Source: Physcomitrium patens
Lineage: Eukaryota; Streptophyta; Bryopsida; Funariales; Funariaceae
DNA: 64,000 nt
Direction of reading: 5' to 3'
Assembly: GCF_000002425.4 (NCBI RefSeq)
Contig: NC_037260.1
Coordinates: forward strand, 8,154,730-8,218,729
The notes under the pieces are model-generated. The model was not told where the DNA came from, ran no database searches, and saw only the letters and a program-made list of their open reading frames with translations. A program made the translations under genes and the position numbers. Within the stretch, counting starts at the first letter, position 1, and every line of letters starts with the position of its first letter. Positions 10,186-21,588 of the stretch are shown here, in pieces.

Positions 10186-11154
10186 GTATGCCGATTCAAT
10201 GCTAACCACTTTTGAACGAACTACATCCATTCCATAAGTTCGGGTGTAAGTGTCTCTTGTACCTTTCATCCTTGATTTTGCTCGAGAGACGACATTCCTC
10301 CTTTAAAGTAGCTTCCTTACTTGAAGTCATTTGATGCGTCTCCTCGCACCTTAAGCTCTCCGGTTGGTAAATGCAAGACCTTGTATAAGATATTCTCATC
10401 TATTTCAATAAGGACTCTTCTTACAACAGTTAAATCATCCTCTAGATCATAATTTTCTATATATTCCGCCACTCGTTCTACATCAATTGGTGGTAGTTTA
10501 TCCGATCTTCACAAAAATGTAAATAATTGTGTATTTCTAAAATATTTTTGCCTTTTCAATGATCAACACATATCTAACTCCATCGATTCCATGTTGGTGA
10601 TAAGTATAAGAGACGACGATCCCAGATCGTACTTAGACCTCACATTGCGACAACTTTGCGATCGTTTTAGTACTCTCTTTGCTCTTTTCATACACATTAT
10701 GAAAATCAAACTCTCAATACTTCCTCGCACTAACACTATTGCTGATTACTGTCGTAAAGCTTACAGTTCAAAGCACAATGTCTGAAATTTGTAACAATGA
10801 AATCTATTATGAGTGCCCCGCTTCTAACTCCTTATTTGGAATCCGAATCAAGAACATCTAATCCAGTGTACCTTAATCTCACGTCTAATCAAGAATGTCT
10901 AATTTCATGACTAGTTAGTTTCAATACCCAAAACTAACCATCAATCGTTTCTTAACTATCACAATCTTTTCAATCCTATCGATAATCATTATTACGAAGA
11001 CTCTCTTCCTCCACTGCGTAAACCCGTCCCGAGTTTACGTATAATACGGATGTAACCGGTTCCCATTAATGCATGTTGTGAAGTGGGTTCCCAAAAAATC
11101 TTCCAATTGAACGGAACCATTAGAAAAATATTCTACCACTCGATATGGCCCATG
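10186..11154 (-). other. Unassigned stretch with a retroelement-like reading frame
   Basis: Between LTR A1 and element C, minus-strand bases of about 10321-10440 translate to EDDLTVVRRVLIEIDENILY followed by KVLHLPTGELKV. This looks like a genuine protein segment, but I do not recognise its family. It could be part of an accessory ORF of a Ty3 element. Bases 10590-11100 show no convincing coding; they may be the 3' untranslated part of element C. Confidence 0.35.
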
Positions 11155-11820
11155 CTATCGTACTTGAAAATTACTAGAAAAGTTGTTAAAGTGGCTATCA
11201 TAAAGTAGCACCAGATCATTGGGCATAAAATATTTTGACCGTAACTTACTGTTGTAATAATTCTTTTGGTGGCACTGTGTAGCTTCCATCATCAAGAGAA
11301 CCATAGCCCTAGTTTCATCCAATTTCTCCAATTGGATTAACCTATATTGAAGAGATTCTCTATCTTCCATACGTTCATCTAACGCAATTCGTAAACTTTC
11401 GACCTCCAATTCAATTGGTAGAATTACCTCCTGACCATATACCAATTGAAATGGGGTAGAATTGGTAGTTACTTTATATGCAGTATGGTACGCCCATAAA
11501 GTTGCAAACAATTTAGTGTTCCAATCGGTTCCCCCTTTTGAAATAGTCTTTGTTAATATCTTATATAGGATACCGTTGGTCTTTTCTGTCTGTCTATTGG
11601 CTCGTGGATGATAAGGTGTAGTTTTGCGGTACTTGATCTCATACTTTGCTGTTAATGCTTCAATTGTTGCATCAATAAAATGTGTTCCACGATCACTAAT
11701 CAATTCCTTCGGACAGCCAAAACGAGTGATAGTGCTCTCATATAAAAGTATTGCTATAGTATTGACATTATTAGTTTTCGTTGCCATGGCCTTCGCCCAT
11801 TTGGTGACATAATGAGTGGC
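11155..11820 (-). pseudogene. Element C integrase core and C-terminus
   Basis: Motifs in order: RFGCPKELISDRGTHFID, then TPYHPRANRQTEKTNGIL, then WAYHTAYKVTTNSTPFQLVY, then the C-terminal SKYFMPNDLVLLYDSHFNN. This is a Ty3 integrase core with a non-chromovirus tail. The second catalytic Asp and the Glu are in the SDRG and QTEKTNG blocks. Fossil. Confidence 0.85.
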
Positions 11821-11822
11821 TA

Positions 11823-12415
11823 CTAGAATATAACATTTATGTCCATTTCGAGAGGCAGGTGCAATTGGTCCGACAAAGTCAATACTTCATTTTTTGAATG
11901 GTACTTGTGCCAAAATTGGTACCAATGGCATTGCAAAAGTTCTAGTAGGGCGACCAATTCGTTGACAAGGATCACAATGACGAACATATTGATGTGCATC
12001 CGAAAACATTGTTGGCCACCAATATCCAACCATTAAAGCCTTACGTGCAGTGCTATCATCCGCAAAATGTCCTCCACAACTGTCCAAACTACATGCTTCC
12101 AAAATTTTACAAACTTCAATTTGCAAGATGCAACGGCATAAAATTCCATCCTGCCCTTGTTTGTACAAGGCATCTCCAATCATGGTATACGACACACTTT
12201 TTAAAATCAGACGCTTCTTTAATTTTTCATTATAAGAAATTGGAAAAGTCTGAAACGTTAGATATTGGATCAATTCACCACATTCGGGTATAATGACATC
12301 CACAACAAATAGTTGTGCGTTCGAAAGAGCATCATTTATTGGCTCATTATCCAGTATATTAGATAAACAGGATAAGTGATCCGCATTAGCATGTTTCTTG
12401 TCGGGTCGAACGTTA
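11823..12415 (-). pseudogene. Element C RNase H end and integrase zinc module
   Basis: The segment runs from the RNase H terminus (KKHANADHLSCLSN) into a zinc-binding module (GGHFADDSTARKALMVGYWW, then HCDPCQRIGRP). It breaks off at 12420, where the solo LTR starts, and the RNase H body resumes at 14031. Confidence 0.8.
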
Positions 12416-12420
12416 ATCGT

Positions 12421-14030
12421 TGTCGTATTACATGAAGTCTTGCTTGAGAATGCACTGAGCACCTGGTTGTGGAAGGTAAAAGAAAATTGCAACAAAAGGT
12501 CCTAACAATCCAATAGGATTATAGAGAATTTAAAATTAAACGTTAAAAATCATAATCAAATATTAAGTAAGCTCAATTAAATTTTATTGAAGTTATAAAA
12601 GAAACACAAAGAAATCCTAAAGAAATATAAAAGAATATTAAAAAAAACTTAGTCAAACCCTAACAAAAATCTAATAGAACCTTAAATTCTAACCAAATCC
12701 TAATCCTAATCCAATCTTAATCAAATCCTAGATAAACCCTAAATCCTAAACCAAATCTTAATCAAATCTTAATTCCTAACTAAACCCTAATCCAAATCCT
12801 AAACCCTAAATCAAATCCTATCCAAATCTTAAACCCTAAACTAAATCCTAATTCAAACGCTAAATCTTAAACCAAATCCTAAACCCTAAATCAAATCCTA
12901 ATCCAAATCCTAAACCCTAAATCAAACCCTAATCCAAATCCTAAACCCCAAATCAAATCCTAACCAAATCCTAATTCAAATCCTAGTAATTCCTATAATA
13001 GATTTAAACTCCAATAACTAATGAATAAACCGTTGATCTTAACTCAAAATTTACACACTTCTAAAAAAATAAGTTAGAAACAAGTACAAAAAAAATTGAT
13101 AAGGATCGCAATTACCAAACTGACGATATCCTCAAAAATGTGCTCAGATATTGGCCAGCCTCCTTCTCCAATCTTGATGCCAATCTTCCAGAGTCAATAT
13201 CTCTCCTTTGCACAGTTCAATTGATTTCAAAATTATCATACGCATAGAAAAAGAAGTCTATATCCTCTCATGTAAGTTTCATTCCAATCCAACTAGTAGA
13301 TTTCAAGAAATCTTAAAAAACCTCACTGGACCTAAAATTCTACTTTCTCAGACCTTGATCCACTTAAACCTCAATATCCTTTAATTTAACCGTTAGATCA
13401 AGCTCAAATTTACTACACATATTGAATACAACTATAAACATAAATCCACAAAATTTCATCCGTAGATCTATAACAAAACTCTTGAAATCACCGAAAATAT
13501 AAATCCTATTTTATTTTATAAAACCCAAGTCATCCGAAACAAACCTTGAATTTGCAAAGCTATTACCAAGTCAATACAAATTTAAATCACCCAAAATCAA
13601 CACCCATAGAAACCTTATTCAATCTTCTATCAAATCCCACCCTCCAATCTACCAAAGAATCCTAGAGTCGTCGTCGAGACTCAGTTTTGTACCTCAGGGT
13701 CTGATTTCGACCCTGGTTCATAACCGGCCCTCTCCAGATATCAATATTCATCTTCTTGAGGTAATTTTTACTAATTCGCACTCCTAACTCCTTCCTACAT
13801 ATGCCTATATCTTTTATTTTTCTAATCTACCTTATTTGCCTTATTTATGGCCTTACAAAGTAAATAGAAGCATAATTTATAAATAGGTACCATTAGCACC
13901 TTTAATTTTTCTACCATTTGACTAATATCTATTTTTCCAAGATAATTTGCTATAATATTTTTAAAGTGAGATCCTCAAAACATGATATTTTCTTCACCCT
14001 TTCACTTATTATCTGTGTTACATTACAACA
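12421..14030 (-). repeat. Solo LTR, family B, inside element C
   Basis: This 1.61-kb LTR starts TGTCGTATTAC and ends TTACAACA. It interrupts the RNase H reading of element C and is flanked by TCGT (12417-12420) and TTGT (14031-14034), a 4-bp target duplication with one CG-to-TG change. Related LTRs lie at 36665, 39600, 58210 and 59629. Bases 12650-12980 contain about eight AACCCTAA-type telobox motifs. The minus orientation is inferred because its start matches the gag-side end of the minus-strand LTR E. Confidence 0.75.
12650..12980. repeat. Degenerate CCCTAAA / AATCCTAA repeat within LTR B
   Basis: The units are variants of AAACCCTAAATC and AAATCCTAATCC, resembling the plant telomere repeat but irregular in length and phase. 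Decayed counterparts occur in the other LTR B copies (about 37000-37360, 58540-58780, and inverted at 60600-60780), so it belongs to the LTR and is not a telomere. Confidence 0.75.
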
Positions 14031-15250
14031 TTGTAAAGTTGAATTCCTAGAGAAGTAACACCCATTGAACAATTTGTCTACTTAATTGAGGTTTATTTAT
14101 CATGTACTTAAGCGCATCATGATCAACGTGGAACACAAATGGATATCCAAGTAAATAATGGCAGAATTTCTATACAAAGTAGATCATTCCAAGGGCTTCT
14201 TACTCGATAGTATTATAATTTTGTTCTGCAACAACGAATTATTGGCTCGCATAATATATAGGATGATCTAATCCTTTTTCATCCTTTTGACTAAGAATGG
14301 ATCCAATAGCAACATTGAATGCGTCCACACAGATATGAAATGGTTTTGTCCAATAAGATATTACAAGAATTAGAGAAGATACCAATTTCCATTTCAATTC
14401 GTCAAATGTAAAAGTACAGTCTTAAGTCCATATGGAGCTAGATCTATCTGACAGAGGTTTCTTTAACAAGTGTGTTAACGGTTGACAAATAACTGCAAAG
14501 GATTCAATAAAACGTTGATAGTAGCTGACATGGTCGATGAAATTACACATGCCTGACATCGTATCTGGCTTTGGTAAACTCAATATACGAGTAACTTTAT
14601 CAAGGTCTATAGCGATACCTTCAACAGAGACAATGTGTCCCAATAGCTTCCCCGATGGTATGCCAAATTAACACTTCTCCAAATTTAGAGATATCCTATA
14701 TTTGTTGCATTGATTCAAACAGTTATCCAGACATACAAGATGTTCAGCCGTTGTGCTAAAGGTGCAAAAATTGTCCAGAAATATCTCCATTGATATACGT
14801 ATGTAATCTTGAAACACTTGTGCCATTACTCGTTGAAAAGTAATCGGGGTATTACATAACCCAAATGGCATTACTTTATAGGCGAATGTACCTCAATCTG
14901 TGATAAATGTAGTCTTCAACTAGTCCTCTTTTGTAATTTTAATTTGATTATACCCCAAAAATCCGTCCAAAAATGAGTAACATTATGTCCGGCCACTGCA
15001 TCCAAAATATTGTTTATAAATGGTAATGGAAAAAGTCCTTCTTAGTAGCCACATTTAACTTTTGAAAATCTTGACATATCCTGATTTTTCCATTCTTCTT
15101 CGGTACCATCACTATTGGTGAAACCCATGCACTATGCGGAACAAGATAAATAAAACCCATGTCGAGAAGTTTATCCAATTCTTCTTTTACTAAAAGGAAA
15201 TATTTTGGGTTAAGCCGGTGTTATCTTTGACGAATTAGTGAAACACCCTC
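14031..15250 (-). pseudogene. Element C reverse transcriptase and RNase H
   Basis: The RT part includes MPFGLCNTPITFQRVMAQVF, then MEIFLDNFCTFS, then NKYRISLNLEKC, and the downstream connection block GHIVSVEGIAIDLDK. RNase H follows (14.05-14.4 kb), with a CVDAFNVAIGSILSQ-like start and YYASQ. The order and motifs are those of a Ty3 element of the OTA branch. Fossil with many breaks. Confidence 0.8.
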
Positions 15251-15262
15251 CTCCAAAATAAT

Positions 15263-15900
15263 CTAGTGCTCACACACATCGGCTAGAATTCCTTTCAAAT
15301 CCCCATATGACCACACAAACGTAGATTTGTGATGAACAAAAAATTGTTTCCAAACATCCAATTCTGTACCTATAATATCGACATATATTTTAATTAGCTG
15401 TGGCATTTTGTTGGTACCCAGGTTAATAGAATGACACATAGGATCTTCAATAGACTCTGATTTAATTGACTTCTCCTGATCTAAATATCTTGTATTATCT
15501 GACATATGAAAACTACCCAATTCTCGTTCTAATGTATTGACTCTATTGACTGCAAGATTGTTCATCCATTCAATAATAGTATGATCCGAGTTAGTTGCAT
15601 CCTCCTCATGTAGTAAATATTTGCCGGGACCTCTTCATTAATAGAGTCCTGCCTTTGCTGTTGAAGTGTTTTGTCCTACCCCAAATTACAGTGAACTTAT
15701 AGCATCGTCATCTTCTTCAATCGATTGATTCTCGTTGTCCGATGTAAATTTTGATTTTGGCAATTGAGATTCTCCATGATATTATATCGAGTACATCTGT
15801 AGAACAATCTAGTCCCGGCCTTTTCCAATTGTCAATGTGCCTTGACCTCAATCATTCTTAGCTTTGGTTTGATAAAGCCAAGATGTGTCCAATAAAATGG
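15263..15900 (-). pseudogene. Element C protease-RT linker
   Basis: The translation includes YVDIIGTELDVWKQFFVHHK, then FVWSYGDLKGI, the region just upstream of RT in Ty3 elements (compare F-A-W-S-Y-x-D-[LM]-x-G-I). Decayed. Confidence 0.55.
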
Positions 15901-15925
15901 GATATAATAACGTAGAACTTTGTAA

Positions 15926-16459
15926 TCAGAATACAATATAATCAATTTTGTATGTCAATCCCGTGATTACAGTGGCAATATTGTGTAAGATTCCCAATAG
16001 TTTTACCCGACTATGATCTGCCATTCGCAAGACCAATGTCGTAGGTAGCAATTGCTTTAGATCCAAGTCCTCTATTGTATCCGCATTCATTAAATTCACA
16101 CTGGAGCCACCATCGACTTGTACCCCTGGAATTAAAACGCCATCGATTGATACATCAATTGTTGGTGCTCTCGGATCTAGGTTTAAGCTAATTTCATGAA
16201 TTTCTTTAGTGCAAGATCTTCGTCGTATTAACGCTAAATTCAATGTAGATCGACATTCTAGTGTTACAGCCAAAAGTTGTTTCATTGTAATTGAAGGTTG
16301 AATAACATCCAAATCTTTCAGAATGTCGTAGGATTCCATATTGAAAGTAATTCCCAATGCTCTTTTACGTTTCATTCGTTTTGATTTTACTCCATTCGGT
16401 AGCAATTCCTTCCTGGCGATTGAGATTGTCGCTAGTAACTTTGTCAATTTTTCTATCAC
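15926..16459 (-). pseudogene. Element C aspartic protease
   Basis: The core reads VLIPGVQVDGGSSVNLMNAD, a retropepsin loop with D-G-G-S in place of D-[ST]-G-[AS], followed by LVLRMADHSRVKLLGIL, the usual flap and inner strand. It lies between the gag knuckles and RT. Fossil. Confidence 0.7.
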
Positions 16460-16499
16460 TACAGGTTCTTTTAATGCATAAGATCTTTTGTTGGACTAT

Positions 16500-18800
16500 A
16501 CAGGTATTGGTACTTGGTCAGTTGGAATCGATCTTGATAGTGTCGGAAAATTGGCACGTGGAACCGAATTGGGTTCTTCAGTCTGTTGAGGTCTCAATAT
16601 TGAGATATGTCTCAATATTGATATTGGTTTGTTTAGCCTCGTGGACGGCGCTACTTGCTCTCCTACGATTGGTTCATCCAGGTCCTAAATTAGATTCTTG
16701 TCTTTTTGTTGGCCTTTGGTAAGCACTGTGTTCACCACCTCGACACGATGTACTAGTGAGTCTCGATGAACAGGACCTTTGTCCTCCGTCGGTTGGCTTG
16801 TTTACATTTGCTGGTCCTAGTTATTATAATTAAAGGGCGTATTGCACTCCTAATAAGTGTGATCAGATTGCTTATAATTTCCATATATCGGAGCATAGTC
16901 ATCACTAGCCCTTGGATTACGACATTCACTCGCATAATGTCTGATTTGTCTGCAACAGTAACAACAAAGTGGTCTCTTGCCAACTCCTTTAGGGATATTG
17001 GGTATCTCTACTAGTATATAACGGCTAGGTCTGTTCTATATCGAATGAGTAAAGGATCTTGTTTGACCCATTGTTACTGTAGACTCTAGCATTGACTTCG
17101 TCATGGGTGGATATTGATGGTATCTTGGTTGGTTCATCACCAATTCGTGAGTATTGGATACACTTTCTTGGTGAAATTCAGAGTTTAGAAAATTGGAATA
17201 ATTCTTGTTTTATTTATTTGCTCGATTTCCATTCTAGCCAAACCTATTATTTGTTTATACTTGATTGACATTCCACGAAGTTGGTTGAGTCATTATCTGG
17301 TTATTGAGTTGTTGTTGCTTCCATAAATTCCAACAGTTGGTGGTAATATGCTTGCCCCCGCAAAAGATACATTGTACAGTCATTTGAGGTGGTGAAGGAT
17401 ATTCTATTATTAAATGACCTTGCCCCTTACAATTGCTGCACTAGATATTGGGATGCATATTGGTTGGTTTATACCTCTATTCTTTATCCTTGGCTAGATT
17501 CACAACCAATTCATCCATTTTTTTTGTCAATATTAACAACAATGACTCATTGAGATCCCTTGATACCAATGCATTTGGCAATTCCTTCGTAGGTATTGGT
17601 TTTTGATATGCGGAATAAAGCATATACGGGTGTGATAATGATGGTGGTATAGCCTGCAATGGAACGGCATCCACAATCCCTATGAAATTGTATCATAATC
17701 ATTCCTTCTCAGATAACTTTCCAATGCGTCATTCCAATTTGTCATTTGATAACCTCCTTGAGATGGAATCATCGTGGCTCCAACTATTAAGTTCTAGTCA
17801 TAGTGACATTCCTCCCATACTTTTGCTCGCTAAAGATATTATGCAATGGTGGCTGATTAGGCCTCCTTTACAAACATCTTCAATTCTGGTGGATGTAGTC
17901 CATTAACCAATATGGACAACACAAACGATTCTGGCTTTTGGTTATTTGGCCATTTTCGAAGTATATCTGCTATACGACCATAATATGACTGTATCGCTTC
18001 CCTTGGTACCATTTTGTTGTTCATTAGTTTTTTTCTAAGACGTTCTTCAAAACCAATTGGTCCAAAATGGCCTAAAAATATATTTTTCAATGCCTCCCAA
18101 TTGATAAATTGTCCCACAGGTTGGCGATTATATCACTCAAACACTATGTCTTTTAATATTGCTGATAGCCATCTTAATCAAATATCTTCAGTTTTGCCAT
18201 TATTGGCTACACACGTCGTCAAGAATTGAGACAAATGTTGATCTGGATCTGCATCTAGCAAACCCCAAAAAGTAAATAATGGTGCAACGCTAGTTGTTCG
18301 ATTGCCTACTACACCCATTTGAATTGCAATCGGAACTGCTGGTCCTCCAGACTCCATTAAAGTTGCCGATGTTCCACTCAATTCTTTATTAAAATAAAAA
18401 TTGTCTCTCGCAAAAGTCTTTTTTGGACTTCTAGGCCTTCCCAATTGACTATTATTATTCCCAAATAATTTTACTGGTTGAATATGAGGTAAAAATGATG
18501 AGTTTTGATATACTCTGAATTAGTCTTTATTGGCAAGTGATTTATGCCGATCTTTAGAACCAGTCTTGTTAGAATTGGACGTATTTCAAATTAAAAAAAT
18601 ACCCAATGGGGTACCTAATTCCTCTATGCCTTCCTCGCTTTCTGTTAACAACTTTGAGAGATATGCTGGACTATTAGCAGCGCTCCCTGCGAGTTCTCTT
18701 AGAAATTTCTTTAACAATATGTGTTTCTGAAATACTAGAGATTGGTCGTCTTTTGGATATGATCGAATATGCCGACAAGCATGCAACCAAAGCTTAATCC
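16500..18800 (-). pseudogene. Element C Gag with zinc knuckles
   Basis: The capsid-like part at 17857-18444 contains INWEALKNIFLGHFGP, then EAIQSYYGRIADILRKWP, the classic retrotransposon-gag signature. Downstream on the minus strand are knuckle-like clusters near 17340-17430 (CIFCGGKHITTNCW and a decayed one before it) and near 16920-16950 (a C-x2-C-x4-H-x4-C-like RQIRHYASEC). Gag proteins of this kind package element RNA. Broken in several places. Confidence 0.7.
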
Positions 18801-19020
18801 AACTTTATTGATGCTTCTTTTTTAATTTACAATCTCGCTCGTTACGCAACAAATTTCTTGCTTTCGATCTCTCTGTTCTTTCCTTTGATTACTTTATTCT
18901 CTTCGTTGTTAAATTCTCATTCTTAATAACCATATTCTTTCATTATTTCTACTGAGTTTGCTTCCCAATCTCCTTTACTACTTCAGTAGTTAATTCCTAA
19001 TACTCAATAATGTTGTCAAT

Positions 19021-19037
19021 CTCCGGTAGTGGCGCCA
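19021..19037 (-). other. Primer-binding site of element C (tRNA-Asp type)
   Basis: The minus strand reads TGGCGCCACTACCGGAG, 3 nt from the LTR edge at 19041. It is close to TGGCGCCGTTGCCGGGG, the site that Athila-type elements use with tRNA-Asp. Confidence 0.7.
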
Positions 19038-19040
19038 AAA

Positions 19041-19741
19041 TGTGATTGTCGTTTTACTTATTCCAAAAGAAACCTCCTAAAATAAACCCATATAGGGGAA
19101 TTCGAACACAGGAAAAGACCATGTATATGAGCTCCAATTATTAGTGTCACACAATTAATCACTACTGCTGAATGCTTACCATACCGAAGAACACCTAACT
19201 TTTTCTCCTACTGTCCACTCTCTCATATCATTATGATAACAACCACGACATTGATTTCAGTATCGTGTGTAATTCACAAACACACAAGCATAATCCAAAA
19301 CCTGGAACGAACAACTTCCAATCCACAAAATCTGATCGAAACAATTCCTTTGATTACAATTCTTCTCCACTGAACTTGCAACCTTGCGATAAACAGTGAC
19401 TGAAAACTTCCATACATCATCAATCTTTCACAACAATTGATAAATAGTTATCCATAAACAACTTCATAAATCAAATATTGATTCATTAAATTGATTCTCT
19501 TTACTAGAATCAACACTAATACAAAAGAAACAAGAAAATTAAGAAGAAGAGATAGCACCAAGCTTATTCCCGGCTGAGTACTATCGTAGTCTGGCATTTT
19601 CTTCCTCTCTCCCATCCTCCTTATACTATCTCGAGATACCAACTCATATACTATGGATGATAACTACTTTCCTGACTATTCATCCATTCTACCTACTGAA
19701 CCACATTTTCAACAGTTATCTATTCCTATTTACACTATACA
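19041..19741 (-). repeat. 5' LTR of element C
   Basis: The LTR is defined at the low end by TG at 19041 beside the primer site. The outer end is placed near 19741 at the change to very AT-rich DNA; that boundary is approximate. Its inner end reads TGTGATTGTCGTTTTAC, resembling the ends of LTRs B and E. Confidence 0.55.
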
Positions 19742-20211
19742 CTAGGTATCAATATTTTGAAAATAACTACTTATTCTACAGTATATAAACTTATATTTTA
19801 TAAGTTTAAGTGTGATTATTATATTATTATTTAGAAATATTTTATTTATAAGAATAAAAATTAACTAAAGTATTTTTCAATTCTATGGGCATAAAAATAT
19901 ATTTCAAATATTCTTTCTTTGTTAAAATTATTTTCTTTTATAATCCTTTTCAATTTTTATGAAATTTAAATTATAAATATATTATATATTATATAATTTA
20001 CCATAATTTAATTATTTAAATAATTTTTTAAATAATATATTTATATTTTTTTAAATTAAAAAAATTATTAATATTCTTAGAAGTATTACAAAAAAAAATT
20101 GTGTCTTTTAAAAATGAAGGATAAAACTTTTTGGTAAAAAAACTTTTTTTTTTTTTTTGATGATTTTTCTATATACATAGATATGCAAATGTATGTGCAT
20201 GTAAATGTTTG

Positions 20212-20243
<32 letters not shown>

Positions 20244-20811
20244 CACATAGTAGAGGATTGTAAAGGTGTTACAAGTCTTATATTTAAAAAGATCAATTAT
20301 TTACACAATTGTAAGGTTTAATTTTATTGTTTCTAGTGTAAAAGAATAAATATATAATAAAGTTTTTTTCATTGAAATTTAAACATAATTGTGACTCTAC
20401 AAAGTTAAGCTCCACAACTACTAAGATTATTTGATAGTGATTAGAATAATATCACAAGTGTCTACAAAATAGGATGTATACAATATTGTATGGACATTCT
20501 TTTTGATGTCTTTTGGAACCTCGATTGTGGTGTTTGTTTAAATAGAAAGCAAATTTTCTATTCATATACATAACTAAAAAATGATAAGAATTTTCTAACA
20601 TTACTTAAATTTTGTCTAAATAAACGTCACCAAATATTAATATGTTTTATATCACATAGTATTAGATGATATTCTATGAATCACATTTTATTTGCAGTTA
20701 TAAATTAGTTTTCATTTGTATTGATTATTGAAATAATTTCTATAAATTGATTTTTATTATTTTTTATTTTTATGAAGCACATTTTATTTGAAGTTATAAA
20801 AATATAAATAG

Positions 20812-21588
20812 ATGTAATTATTCATGTTTAGTAGCATTTATCTTTCAAATACCAAAGTATCTATTTTATTTCTTTTCAAAGTTTTTATTTTTGATTTCTA
20901 TATATCTTATGTTTTTGCTTATAATATCTAAGATTTTTTGTCTAATAGATGCCATTGTATAGATAAAACTATCTATTGCACTTATATATATAAAATATAA
21001 ATATATCTTTGCTATATCATAAAAGCATCAAATTATTTGTAATAGTGCTTAAGACATTGTTTTAATTTATATAGTGATGTTTTCAACCTGTATATAAAGG
21101 CATCTTTTTTTAGTCTCTTGAATCCTTTAGTTTGATGTATGAGTATTTCTTCATCTTATTTTATATATAAAAAATAATAATAATATCTAATTACCTCAAT
21201 TTCATATCGTGTTGTATAATTATTATCAACATTATGAAATATAAGTAGTTATGACTACAAAAATAAGATTTTGTCGCAATCTATACATTTTTCTTCAGAT
21301 ATAATTTTTTTATTAGTCTAATTTTTTGTAAAACTTTTCCTATCTTACTCCACTTATTTTATGAAGTCCCTAATCTATATTATGCATGTATTTCAAACCA
21401 ATTTTCTATATTTTATGTAGGAAATTAAATGAAATATCCCATATAATTATCCTAAAAATAATTAACCTCTTTATTCATTGCTTTCTTTAAATAATTTTGA
21501 AATTTATCATCTATAGCTAATTAAGTTGTAAAAGATGCATCATCTTCAATAATCAAGATAAAAGCTACTAAACATGAATAACTACATC
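20812..21588. repeat. Inverted repeat pair, possible short terminal-repeat element
   Basis: Bases 20812-20837 and 21563-21588 are reverse complements with one mismatch over 26 bp, and the similarity runs on for about 12 bp more on the inner side of one arm. The arms are about 725 bp apart. It could be a decayed non-autonomous DNA transposon; no target duplication was identified. Confidence 0.35.

Larger units (their letters stand above)
11155..19741 (-). mobile_element. Ty3/gypsy OTA (Tat/Athila-like) element C
   Basis: On the minus strand the order is a 5' LTR (about 19041-19741), a tRNA-Asp-type primer site, gag with zinc knuckles, protease, RT, RNase H and integrase. A solo LTR (12421-14030) splits RNase H. 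The RT box reads MEIFLDNF, as in the EVFLDDF type of Tat/Athila elements, and no chromodomain follows integrase. The 3' LTR was not found. The element is old, with many breaks. Confidence 0.8.

Noticed and set aside
12640-12990. Interstitial telomere array
   Set aside because: The CCCTAAA-like units are irregular, and the same tract recurs at the same position in several LTR B copies, so it is part of the LTR.
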